Positions 13,287-20,934 of a stretch of 23,902 bases of DNA are shown here, piece by piece. The stretch spans positions 1 to 23,902 of IMG/VR virus record IMGVR_UViG_3300042868_003801; one strand, written 5' to 3'. Position numbers and translations under genes: made by a program. How positions within the stretch are numbered: the first letter of the stretch is position 1; each line of letters starts with the position of its first letter. A model generated the notes under the pieces. It searched no databases. It worked only from the letters and a program-made list of their open reading frames with translations, and had not been told where the DNA came from. This DNA comes from a virus.

Positions 13287-14164
13287 AACGGAAATTTACA
13301 AGAATCAACTAACAATTCCCAAGAGTCATTATCCTTCGACCTAATTCGTCGACCCTCTAAGGTTAAAATGCGGCCTCCTGTCGGCTTTATTGGGGCGCCG
13401 CGTTCAATATGCCATCCACCAAATCCGTCCTCATATTCCTCTTTGTAGGCTCCAGTTATTGCAAGATGAATTTGTTTTTGCAATAGCTCGTGGTAATGCT
13501 TACCTGGGTTGTATTGGATTGTGTCCCTAGCATCGTTACGACTTGAATTTTCGTGTATGTGGCCCATTACAAATACATCCATATTCTCATACATTTCTAA
13601 CGCTCTTGTCAAGTTAATCGCTCCCTTTGTAACAACACCACCTCCTCCGCTTCCATGAAAATACTTTAAATTTTTTGTCATGAAAGTGTTGGTTTCAACT
13701 TGCTTTTTAATGACTAGCCAACCACCATAACCGCCAGTATATACGCTAGTCTTATTCGTGTAATTTAGCAAATCAACAAAGCGTTGCAATGGGTCTGTTT
13801 CTAAATGCTTTATAATTCCTGTCTCGTGATTGCCGTAACCAATAACCGTAATTAAATGGGCGTAAGGTGTCCACCAATCTACGGCGTCCTCAATTACCGC
13901 GTCTATATAATTTGCCTTATTATGTTCGGGTAAAATATCCTTTTTGCTTCGTCTAGGGTCATATTTCCCCATCATGAGGCAAAAGAAATCGCCGTTTATA
14001 AATATTGGCATTTCTTTCTCTTTGCAGTAATCCAAATGCCGCTTTAATTTCTCTCGGTCGCATTTAGGATTGTCCCAATGGATGTCCGACAATAAAGCAA
14101 TTTTGGACTCTTTTTGGTCGAGGTTGATTTGGTGCAAATTCCTCGAAATTCTTTTTATTTCCAT
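13283..14164 (-). CDS. Calcineurin-like metallophosphoesterase
   Basis: A 293-residue metallophosphoesterase with all the metal-site blocks in order: LLSDIHWD (24-31), NGDFF (57-61), GNHE (111-114), YFHGSGG (168-174) and VMGHIHE (199-205). The substrate cannot be told from sequence; phage members act on nucleic acids or nucleotide second messengers. Its place inside the lysis cassette, between a membrane protein and the endolysin with overlaps on both sides, is notable. No signal peptide, so it acts in the cytoplasm. Confidence 0.82.
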   Translation of the reverse strand: MEIKRISRNLHQINLDQKESKIALLSDIHWDNPKCDREKLKRHLDYCKEKEMPIFINGDFFCLMMGKYDPRRSKKDILPEHNKANYIDAVIEDAVDWWTPYAHLITVIGYGNHETGIIKHLETDPLQRFVDLLNYTNKTSVYTGGYGGWLVIKKQVETNTFMTKNLKYFHGSGGGGVVTKGAINLTRALEMYENMDVFVMGHIHENSSRNDARDTIQYNPGKHYHELLQKQIHLAITGAYKEEYEDGFGGWHIERGAPIKPTGGRILTLEGRRIRSKDNDSWELLVDSCKFPL

Positions 14165-14346
14165 TATAGGATTAAAGAGGTTACAATTGTTTTAAGTAGG
14201 TCAAAGAATGACCCAACCGAATGCTCAGGTAGAAAGTAGGCAGCAACTCCGCCGACTACAATTAAAAAAACCGCCCAAATTCCTAGGCGGATGTATTTTG
14301 ATTTTTCAGCGTCCTTGTCCACGATATGTTTTTGGCTTTTGCTCAT
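14164..14346 (-). CDS. Small membrane protein, holin-like candidate
   Basis: A 60-residue product with a basic/polar front (MSKSQKHIVDKDAEKSKYIR), a strong helix (LGIWAVFLIVVGGVAAYFL) and a second weaker hydrophobic C-terminus (LLKTIVTSLIL). I chose ATG at 14346; a start at 14391 would overlap the 40-codon gene almost entirely. It shares its last base with the phosphoesterase start. Its position before the endolysin makes it a holin or antiholin candidate. Confidence 0.55.
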   Translation of the reverse strand: MSKSQKHIVDKDAEKSKYIRLGIWAVFLIVVGGVAAYFLPEHSVGSFFDLLKTIVTSLIL

Positions 14347-14428
14347 TTTTAGAATAGGCTTTTTTAGCTTTTCCGTTCCTTCGCTTCCCAAATGAATTTG
14401 GCTTAGTTGCTTGTACTGCCTTTGCCAT
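14306..14428 (-). CDS. Short basic protein (PKTYRGQGR end)
   Basis: A 40-residue strongly basic product: MAKAVQATKPNSFGKRRNGK, then KAKKAYSKNEQ and PKTYRGQGR at the end. Its ATG (14428-14426) overlaps the TAA of the holin-like gene, the arrangement of coupled translation, and it overlaps the next gene by 41 bases. The SFGKRR...KTYRGQGR pattern is familiar from short Bacteroidota phage proteins, although I know no function. High Lys/Arg content suggests nucleic-acid or membrane-phosphate binding. Confidence 0.6.
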   Translation of the reverse strand: MAKAVQATKPNSFGKRRNGKAKKAYSKNEQKPKTYRGQGR

Positions 14429-14637
14429 TACTTTTTAAATATTTTGCGCCAAATCCCTTTCATGTCCTCCAAGAAAAACTCGCTTTTCTTTACTTGCTCC
14501 CAAGTCTTGATAACTATGCCAAGAAACATAAAGACCAAAATTAGAAATCGTAAGGATTCGTTCATATCGATAATCGAGGCAAGCGTTCCAATAATTCCGA
14601 GGCCTAAAACTTGTTCAAATGGAGGGACGTGGTGCAT
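14428..14637 (-). CDS. Holin-like two-helix membrane protein
   Basis: A 69-residue protein with two hydrophobic helices (QVLGLGIIGTLASIID and LRFLILVFMFLGIVIKTW) separated by MNES, then a basic C-terminal tail (WRKIFKK). This is the size and topology of a class II holin. It is the first gene after the terminator at 14681-14708 and heads the tightly overlapping lysis cassette, so it is my preferred holin. Confidence 0.6.
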   Translation of the reverse strand: MHHVPPFEQVLGLGIIGTLASIIDMNESLRFLILVFMFLGIVIKTWEQVKKSEFFLEDMKGIWRKIFKK

Positions 14638-14659
14638 TACTTTTTATTAAATCGTTTAT

Positions 14660-14690
14660 CAAAAATAAGTCATTTTAAAGCAAATAAAAA
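14660..14690 (-). promoter_or_regulatory. Weak putative promoter for the lysis cassette
   Basis: Minus-strand TATTTTTG (14667 down to 14660) matches TAnnTTTG, but the -33 region is only T-rich. It lies just downstream of the terminator and would start transcription near 14653, ahead of the holin-like ATG at 14637. Confidence 0.35.
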
Positions 14691-14708
14691 AGGGCTATTT
14701 CTAGCCCT
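14681..14708 (-). terminator. Rho-independent terminator after the tail operon
   Basis: A perfect 7-bp stem AGGGCTA/TAGCCCT (14691-14697 and 14702-14708) with loop of four. On the minus strand it is followed by TTTTTATTTG, the T tract needed for termination of transcripts coming from the tail genes. Confidence 0.88.
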
Positions 14709-14733
14709 CTAAATTGTCAAGTATGCATTACCA

Positions 14734-15021
14734 TTACTTTTCCTTTAAAGCCTCGTAGAGAGGCCCTAAAACAAGCACAGTAAAGCCTTTGGCTTTGACC
14801 TTCTCCTTGATTAGGTCAGCATCGCTTTTTCCTAGTTCAATTTCGCCTTCAGAGTAATAGATTTTCTTGGCCAACTCGTAAAGTCGAATCGGGTCCTCCT
14901 TCTCTTCAGCAGCAAATAAAGCGTTGCCTATCATCTTAGACAAAAGCATTTCCTCGCCTTTTTCGTTTTGAATCTTGTTGCCCTCAATGTCAGTCAGGGC
15001 GATTGCTAAATTTACATTCAT
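14734..15021 (-). CDS. Hypothetical phage protein downstream of the tail fibre
   Basis: A 95-residue protein (MNVNLAIALTDIEGNKIQNE...) with repeated acidic helices (LAKKIYYSEGEIELGKSDAD) and a C-terminal VLGPLYEALKEK. Similar short acidic proteins are common after tail fibre genes in phages, but no activity is known. It overlaps the upstream gene by four bases and ends before the terminator. Confidence 0.6.
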   Translation of the reverse strand: MNVNLAIALTDIEGNKIQNEKGEEMLLSKMIGNALFAAEEKEDPIRLYELAKKIYYSEGEIELGKSDADLIKEKVKAKGFTVLVLGPLYEALKEK

Positions 15022-15299
15022 ATAAGTGTAAGGTTTAATTTTTCGGCAATATAGGAATAGGCAAAATCATTTGAGCCATTCCAATCAAGGTAATTTTCTC
15101 CACTTAGGGAAATATTACCTTCAGCAACTGACTGACCTACTGAGATTGGCATTGCCTCTGTTCCTTGACCACCTGTTAATATTTGGTAGTAGAAAGTGCA
15201 AGCACTCTCAAGGTTGTCATTTACGATTATTGCGTTTAGCAGACTAGCCTCTTGGCTTTCGCCGTTTTTCCACACTGAAATTGGTTGAATTGATTTCAT
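15018..15299 (-). CDS. Small tail-end associated protein
   Basis: A 93-residue protein (MKSIQPISVWKNGESQEASL...) with NDNLESACTFYYQILTG, GNISLSGENYLDWNG and a final AYSYIAEKLNLTLI. I recognise this arrangement as frequent next to tail fibre genes of Bacteroidota phages, with unknown function; it may be a tail-fibre accessory or chaperone. It starts four bases after the fibre stop and overlaps the next start by four. Confidence 0.6.
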   Translation of the reverse strand: MKSIQPISVWKNGESQEASLLNAIIVNDNLESACTFYYQILTGGQGTEAMPISVGQSVAEGNISLSGENYLDWNGSNDFAYSYIAEKLNLTLI

Positions 15300-15303
15300 A
15301 TTT

Positions 15304-18300
15304 TTAGTTTTTTAAAGTGTCTATTTCTTCCTTTAACTCTTTTATTGCACTTACCAATAATGGAATTAATTCTGTATATCTTAATCCTAATTCTCCATTT
15401 TTATTTATTGATATAGCTTCTGGTAAAACTTTTTGAACGTCTTGAGCAATTAAAAATGAACGGCTAATATTATTTGAATCAGTTTTATACCTAGAAGTTC
15501 CACTTCTAAGAGTTATTATTTTTTGTATTGAATTTTCAAATGGTTTAAACTCAGACATTACTTTTGTTTTTTCATCTGAAATTGAAGTCCAAGACGTTGC
15601 TCCATTTATTAATTGAACCCCTCCACCGTTATTTAATACATTTAAATCAGTATTATTATTTAAAATATAATTTTCATCAGCAACAGTTCCACTAGTTCCA
15701 TCACCAACATAAAATTGAAATCTATCTGCTGTTGTTCCATTTCTTAAAATTAAAGCTTGATTTCCACTTTTACCCATTATTGCAGCACCACTAACTTGCA
15801 ACTTTGCTCCATTATCCGTTGTCGTTCCAATAAGCACGTTTCCGCCTGAGGTGATGCGCATTCGTTCGGTATCAGTAGTACTAAATATTAAAGGGTGACT
15901 TGAAATTGTAAGTAATCTAAATTCATTTGCTTCACTATGATATTGAAAATATGCTGATGCATTATCAGTTGATTCTATTAATTTAATTGTAGGATAAGTT
16001 CCTCTTTTTAATACTAATTGTTCCGTTGGGTTATTTTCACCAATGCCTACGTTCCCTGCCCCAGTAATACTCATTCTTGTAAGTCCACTACCTACATTAT
16101 TTGTACGAAAATTTATAGGAATATTTTGCTCCGAAATAATTCTAAATTCTGTCGATAAGCTTTGAATCCAGTTTTGTACTGTATTTCCTGTATTATCCAT
16201 AAAAAATATGGCGCTAGAATTATCTGAACTTCTTGCCCATAAGTATAATGGAACTCCAGCAACGTCACTTTTTAGAACAAGACTTGCAGTAGACCCCTGC
16301 ATAGTTGTAGTACCTGTCAACGTACCACCACTTAAAGGAAGATACCCCCCTACAACAGAAGGAGCTTTATTATTAAATGTTGTCCAATCGGTGCTAGATA
16401 GGAAACCGTTTTGCGAACCACTTGCCTGCTGAATAGTAATATTTGGAGTAGTACCACCGCTAGAAAACAAAGGACTTGATGCGGTTACCGAAGTTACAGT
16501 CCCGACATTAAAAGTCCTATCTGCACTTAGGTCTTGAGTAGTTCCGTTTATTGTAATAGTTCTACCAACAGGGACGTAAGTTGTTGAATCAACTGAACCG
16601 TCAGCTTTAAGAAATTGGCTACTTGTGCCCCCACTTTTGATAAAACTATTTGCGGTTAAATTTCCAGTAAATCTACCTGTTCCATTAACGTCAAGTTGAA
16701 ACCCTGAGTTAGATGGTGATGAACCAATAAATACCTTTCCATCTGAAAATATGCGAATTCGCTCAATACCAGAAGTATAAATGCCAACATTATTTAAATC
16801 TGGATATTTTACACCTGATGAAAATGTATTATTTATTTCAGCAAATAAATTAGAAACAAAAAGGTCTGAAAATCTACAAGCAGTTTCAGATACTGGAGAA
16901 CCAGATGTTGATTCTAATTTTATTCGTAAAAATGCAGCAGAACCTAAAGGAGTTGTTTCATTATATGTTAAAGTTTCATTAACTAATGCAGTCGCTCTGG
17001 TAGTAAATGAAGACCCATCGGTTGAGGTTTCAATTTTTACAGATGTCCCTAAAGAAACATTATTAGCAGTTGCAGTTAAAGATATTATTCCTGTCCATCC
17101 TCGTGGTAAAACTGTTCTAAATCCACCTAATACAAAGTAAGCTTCTGTTGCAAATCCACTTAATCCAGATAATCCAATAGAAGTTCCGTTATATGAAATA
17201 TTAGCTATATTTCCATCTACTGCAAAATAATTTTCTGCTTGTGATAATGAAGAAATTAAAATCTCAGAATTTACAATATTTAAAGCTGTTTTTGTGCTTC
17301 CAAATACTTCTAATTTTGATTTTGGAGTACTAGTCCCAATTCCCAGCCTGTCATTTGTAGCATCCCAAAATAAATTACTTTCTCCAGTTATTGCAGAACC
17401 CGAAGACCAATAAGCCACTTGTCCAGCGGAGCCTGTTCCTGTGACTGGATTAGTTAAAGCATTCTGCTTGCTATTAAAAGTACTCCAATCCGCACTGCTT
17501 AATGCTCCTCGGTTAGTTGCCGATGCAGTAGGCAGGTTAAAAGTATGCGTAGCCGTAGCACTTGCAATGTTAAAGTCAGTTCCGCTAGTACCAACCGCAA
17601 AGAACTGCACCTGAGCATTCAAGCCATTTAACGAAGTCAATCCAGTTGTAAACGTGGTGATAATCTGACACAAGTGAGGGCCCTCAGTATGCAAAGTAAT
17701 CGTTCTACCACTATGAGTTACATAGTAACGAACCGCAAGCCTATCAGTCAAAGCAAGCACAGTAGTAGGTACTGCAAGCGAAGAAAAATAAGGCGTTATA
17801 TTTGTACCAAAAGCAATTAATTCAGGGATTGCACTACTACTAGCAATCAAAGTAGCAGTACCACCTGCATTAACCTTGTAAAGCTCAACATAGAAAGTAG
17901 GACTTCCTCCACCACTTGATGCACTAAAGTAACTTTCAAAATTCCAGTTACCGCCTGGAATCTCTAGCAAGTTAGGATCTCCTGCATCAGTAATAAACGA
18001 AGCAATGTACCCGTCAGCAGCGATTGTAAAGTCAGTACCTTCTCCCAAAATGGGAACTTTATTCATCTCTAAATAAGCAACTCCTCCAATAGTTCCTTGA
18101 CTTACCGATCCGTTCAAGTAATAACTTACAGAAGAACCTCCACCGCTAGACTCTGGAAAGTCAGCCAATGTTCCATCTCCCCTGACATACTGAGCAACCG
18201 TACCTGCTCCTGTAACCGCAATTGTCCCATTGCTAGTCAATGGGCTATTTGCAACCGCAAACGCAGTAGGCATAGTGAGACCTACCGAGGTTAAAGAAGT

Positions 18301-18414
18301 ACCAGGAGGGTTAACAGGATCGACACTTTCACCTACTAATGAGCCTGGACTACTAGGAGATACTCCTGTCCTTACTTTTCTTGCCGAGAAAAACTTACCT
18401 GGTACGTCTGCCAT
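15304..18414 (-). CDS. Tail fibre/tailspike with S74 self-cleaving C-terminus
   Basis: A 1036-residue host-recognition protein. The long middle consists of beta-rich repeats with recurring phrases such as RLGIGTSTPKSKLEV, NVGIGENNPTEQL, NVLIGTTTDNGAKLQV and STDWTTFNNK. The C-terminal ~95 residues are a Peptidase_S74 intramolecular chaperone: SDEKTK with Ser near 946 and Lys five residues on (the catalytic dyad), SFLIAQDVQKVLPEAI, and GLRYTELIPLLVSAIKELKE. In this family the chaperone helps the trimer fold and then cuts itself off. The gene begins just after the tail hub gene and is the largest here. Confidence 0.92.
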   Translation of the reverse strand: MADVPGKFFSARKVRTGVSPSSPGSLVGESVDPVNPPGTSLTSVGLTMPTAFAVANSPLTSNGTIAVTGAGTVAQYVRGDGTLADFPESSGGGSSVSYYLNGSVSQGTIGGVAYLEMNKVPILGEGTDFTIAADGYIASFITDAGDPNLLEIPGGNWNFESYFSASSGGGSPTFYVELYKVNAGGTATLIASSSAIPELIAFGTNITPYFSSLAVPTTVLALTDRLAVRYYVTHSGRTITLHTEGPHLCQIITTFTTGLTSLNGLNAQVQFFAVGTSGTDFNIASATATHTFNLPTASATNRGALSSADWSTFNSKQNALTNPVTGTGSAGQVAYWSSGSAITGESNLFWDATNDRLGIGTSTPKSKLEVFGSTKTALNIVNSEILISSLSQAENYFAVDGNIANISYNGTSIGLSGLSGFATEAYFVLGGFRTVLPRGWTGIISLTATANNVSLGTSVKIETSTDGSSFTTRATALVNETLTYNETTPLGSAAFLRIKLESTSGSPVSETACRFSDLFVSNLFAEINNTFSSGVKYPDLNNVGIYTSGIERIRIFSDGKVFIGSSPSNSGFQLDVNGTGRFTGNLTANSFIKSGGTSSQFLKADGSVDSTTYVPVGRTITINGTTQDLSADRTFNVGTVTSVTASSPLFSSGGTTPNITIQQASGSQNGFLSSTDWTTFNNKAPSVVGGYLPLSGGTLTGTTTMQGSTASLVLKSDVAGVPLYLWARSSDNSSAIFFMDNTGNTVQNWIQSLSTEFRIISEQNIPINFRTNNVGSGLTRMSITGAGNVGIGENNPTEQLVLKRGTYPTIKLIESTDNASAYFQYHSEANEFRLLTISSHPLIFSTTDTERMRITSGGNVLIGTTTDNGAKLQVSGAAIMGKSGNQALILRNGTTADRFQFYVGDGTSGTVADENYILNNNTDLNVLNNGGGVQLINGATSWTSISDEKTKVMSEFKPFENSIQKIITLRSGTSRYKTDSNNISRSFLIAQDVQKVLPEAISINKNGELGLRYTELIPLLVSAIKELKEEIDTLKN

Positions 18415-18415
18415 A

Positions 18416-20635
18416 TTAACTTCCTACAATGTCTAATCTTGCTAATTCCAATCTCCAACTATTTGCCATTAAATCTACCTCCATTGCAACTACCATCCAA
18501 TAATGTCCATCGTATTCGATGTTCTGATATGGCTTAATCTCCAATGGATTTGCAGCGTCTCTAGGCAATGTTAGTATTAATCTAGGGTTCTGCTGACCCT
18601 TTAAGTTTGCTAACTCCTGAAGATATATCTGAATCAATGGTAATGACTCGATACCATCCCTAGACCAAGCCTGAGAATTTGGATTGCCATATCCAGCCAA
18701 GTCGAGCCGTATAGCACTACTTGAGTTTTCTGTGTCGACATCACCGATGTTAAATTTGACATCTTCGTAGACATTTGAGTATGATTCATCTGTTACAAAC
18801 TTTTCTGATATTTCCGTTGTCGCAAAGGCATCATTTTCCTCGATTTTAAGCGACATATTTCTATAACCTACTGTGTACTTATCAACAGAGTTTGAGTTCG
18901 TTGTAATGACCTCATATAGCCTTATAATCACATTGCCATCTTCTGGTACAACTACATTGAAAATGTCTAGCTTATTCCATCCAAATCCGCCCATTGGGAA
19001 CTGCATGATTGTAAAAGTAGGCAGCCAAGTAAAAACATCAACACCATCAAAAGACAAATAACTTGACCCGATGTTAATTACTACTCCTGCATTTGTATTT
19101 GGCCTTGGTAAATCTCCTCCAACTCTTGGTTCAAATATAAACTCAAGCTGAAAACTTAAAGTATTCGCTAAGTCTTGAGCAATAGGAATGCCTGTAAATA
19201 CTCTAGTAGAATCAAGTTCTATAAATGATAATGCTGTATCTGCTGTTCCGCTTACTGAACTTGTTCCCCATATCTTAGCATATTCTCCTGAAGCACTAGA
19301 TACATATTGAATTTTAGCAGGATTAATTCCTGTTGGATATGAACTAGGCTGATTACTAGGGATTGCACTAACATAGTTCCATAACCTTAACTGATAAGTA
19401 CCTGGATAGGCAGTTCCAGGTTCATTAAACTGCCAAGAATCAATACTAAACGGTTCCTCATAAATACCACCACGAGATGAGTAGTCCAACACACCAAGCT
19501 TTAATGTTCCTGTAAACTCGGTATAAACAGGTCTACCTGTGCGTTGCCCTGCGGTAAACTTGCAAGACACATCCATGCCAGGTGTAATTGTTGTTATCCC
19601 TTCTCTTGTAGCGTCTGTATTATAGTTAAATAGTCTATAACTATCCTTTCTCAATTCAGGAAGTGAGATGATGTAAAACTCATTCTTCCACAAGAAAACC
19701 CTGCAAAGAAATGGCTTTAGCAAGGATTCTAGAAAATCAGAAATGTAAACAGATGTGTTTTCAACAATGCCATTACTTGATAGATACAAAGGTATCTCGC
19801 CATCTGTAAATACTGCATTAGCAGGAACTATTAGCTGTTCAAATACTCCATCACTAGTATCTAGCCTAGTCTCGTAAATTTCACAAGCAATATTGACTGG
19901 TCTCAACAAAGGGAATGTTTGGTTTAACGCTCCAAAGAAGCCACCAATAAATGTGTTGCCTGAGAATCCATCAAAGTATTGCTCATTTACTCTCTTTGAG
20001 TCAAAGGAATTAAATCCATCAGAAGCAGTAAACTCCATAACTTCTCTAATTCCAACCTCGTTTATAGTAAGCGTAGAATTGTTTATGTACCCTTCCCAAA
20101 ACAAAGTTCCCTCAATTAGCACTATTACTAGCCACTTTCTATAACCTCCTTCAAGTATTTCAAAGTACTCGTCTCGCATTCCTACAAGACCGAAGTTAAA
20201 GAAGCTACGAACTATTGGCTCTATCTCATCTGCACCAAAGTTTCCCCAACGAAATGAGAATCCTGCCGTATCTTTTTGGGTTGCAGAACCAACATATCCA
20301 AACTCATAAATCTCTAGTCTTATAAGCTGATTAGACTGATCCTCAGTTTCAGAAAAGTACTTTAATTCATAGTCTGTATCGCTAGGGGTAAATGTGCCTG
20401 TAACAGTAACTCTAAGTTTAACATCCCTAGAGGGCATATTAAAAGTCCAAGGGTTTGTTATCGCAGTCAGAAACCCAGTGTTAATGTCATAGGAACTAAA
20501 AGTAAACCCAGAATCGAATGTTCCTAGAATGGTTAATGAAGTTCCTTCCTCATAGAATAGTAAAGGAGCAACGCCATTAACTGTTATTGAACCTGTGCCT
20601 CCAAATATTGCCGAAATGAATCTATATTCTGCCAT
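18416..20635 (-). CDS. Tail hub/baseplate-type structural protein
   Basis: A 739-residue structural protein between the tape measure and fibre, the usual place of tail-tip (Dit/Tal-type) proteins. The first ~82 residues (GGTGSITVNGVAPLLFYEEG... then FNMPSRDVKLRVTV) resemble an InlB-type B repeat, a beta-grasp module with the telltale MPSRDVKL. The rest is beta-rich with RKWLVIVLIEGTLFWEGYIN and a long C-terminal region with LKGQQNPRLILTLP. A close function is not visible, so the assignment is by place and size. Plus-strand gene 20707-20877 lies upstream, interrupting the operon. Confidence 0.7.
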   Translation of the reverse strand: MAEYRFISAIFGGTGSITVNGVAPLLFYEEGTSLTILGTFDSGFTFSSYDINTGFLTAITNPWTFNMPSRDVKLRVTVTGTFTPSDTDYELKYFSETEDQSNQLIRLEIYEFGYVGSATQKDTAGFSFRWGNFGADEIEPIVRSFFNFGLVGMRDEYFEILEGGYRKWLVIVLIEGTLFWEGYINNSTLTINEVGIREVMEFTASDGFNSFDSKRVNEQYFDGFSGNTFIGGFFGALNQTFPLLRPVNIACEIYETRLDTSDGVFEQLIVPANAVFTDGEIPLYLSSNGIVENTSVYISDFLESLLKPFLCRVFLWKNEFYIISLPELRKDSYRLFNYNTDATREGITTITPGMDVSCKFTAGQRTGRPVYTEFTGTLKLGVLDYSSRGGIYEEPFSIDSWQFNEPGTAYPGTYQLRLWNYVSAIPSNQPSSYPTGINPAKIQYVSSASGEYAKIWGTSSVSGTADTALSFIELDSTRVFTGIPIAQDLANTLSFQLEFIFEPRVGGDLPRPNTNAGVVINIGSSYLSFDGVDVFTWLPTFTIMQFPMGGFGWNKLDIFNVVVPEDGNVIIRLYEVITTNSNSVDKYTVGYRNMSLKIEENDAFATTEISEKFVTDESYSNVYEDVKFNIGDVDTENSSSAIRLDLAGYGNPNSQAWSRDGIESLPLIQIYLQELANLKGQQNPRLILTLPRDAANPLEIKPYQNIEYDGHYWMVVAMEVDLMANSWRLELARLDIVGS

Positions 20636-20668
20636 TGGTCAAAAATACAAAAAAAAATAGGGATTATC

Positions 20669-20699
20669 TTGACTTATATTAACTCTTCGATTAGATTTG
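20669..20699 (+). promoter_or_regulatory. Bacteroidota-type promoter of the lone plus-strand gene
   Basis: TTG (20669-20671), 20 bases, TAGATTTG (20692-20699): a full match to TTG-N19-21-TAnnTTTG. The predicted transcript would start within a few bases of the ATG at 20707, so the mRNA may be leaderless. It points plus while all neighbours are minus. Confidence 0.75.
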
Positions 20700-20706
20700 T
20701 CACAAC

Positions 20707-20877
20707 ATGAACAGAACATTAAAAGAATCGTCAGATATTATTGCTAAGTGCATAGCCGAAATCAGGGAAACTCCTGACAACATCACAGACGAATTAATTG
20801 AGAAAAGTTGCATTAAGTACGATGTCGATGAAGATCGAATCCGAAAAATAGCACTACTCAGAAAAAGAGTTTCATAG
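20707..20877 (+). CDS. Lone plus-strand gene (moron-like) between tail genes
   Basis: A 56-residue protein (MNRTLKESSDIIAKCIAEIR...) with a predicted helical, charged body, a KSCIKYDVDEDRIRK segment that could be a helix-turn-helix, and a basic end (LLRKRVS). It stands alone on the plus strand inside the minus-strand late operon, with its own promoter (20669-20699) and terminator (20903-20934). That promoter-gene-terminator layout defines a moron, an extra gene often affecting host fitness or competing phages. The sequence gives no specific activity; regulator or anti-defence roles are guesses. Confidence 0.65.
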   Translation: MNRTLKESSDIIAKCIAEIRETPDNITDELIEKSCIKYDVDEDRIRKIALLRKRVS

Positions 20878-20902
20878 TAGTTATTTTGGGTTAAATGTTA
20901 GC

Positions 20903-20934
20903 AAAGACCTAGGTTTCTGACCTAGGTTTTTTTT
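20903..20934 (+). terminator. Strong intrinsic terminator of the moron-like unit
   Basis: ACCTAGGT occurs at 20907-20914 and 20920-20927; being self-complementary, the copies pair across the five-base loop TTCTG. An AAAG before and an eight-base T run after (to about 20934) extend the stem and give the tail. It ends right next to the stop of the tape measure gene (20933-20935) and may also slow transcription of the minus strand. Confidence 0.85.

Noticed and set aside
16208-17140. Plus-strand frames across the tail fibre
   Set aside because: Shadows of the 1036-residue fibre gene; no independent support from motifs or spacing.
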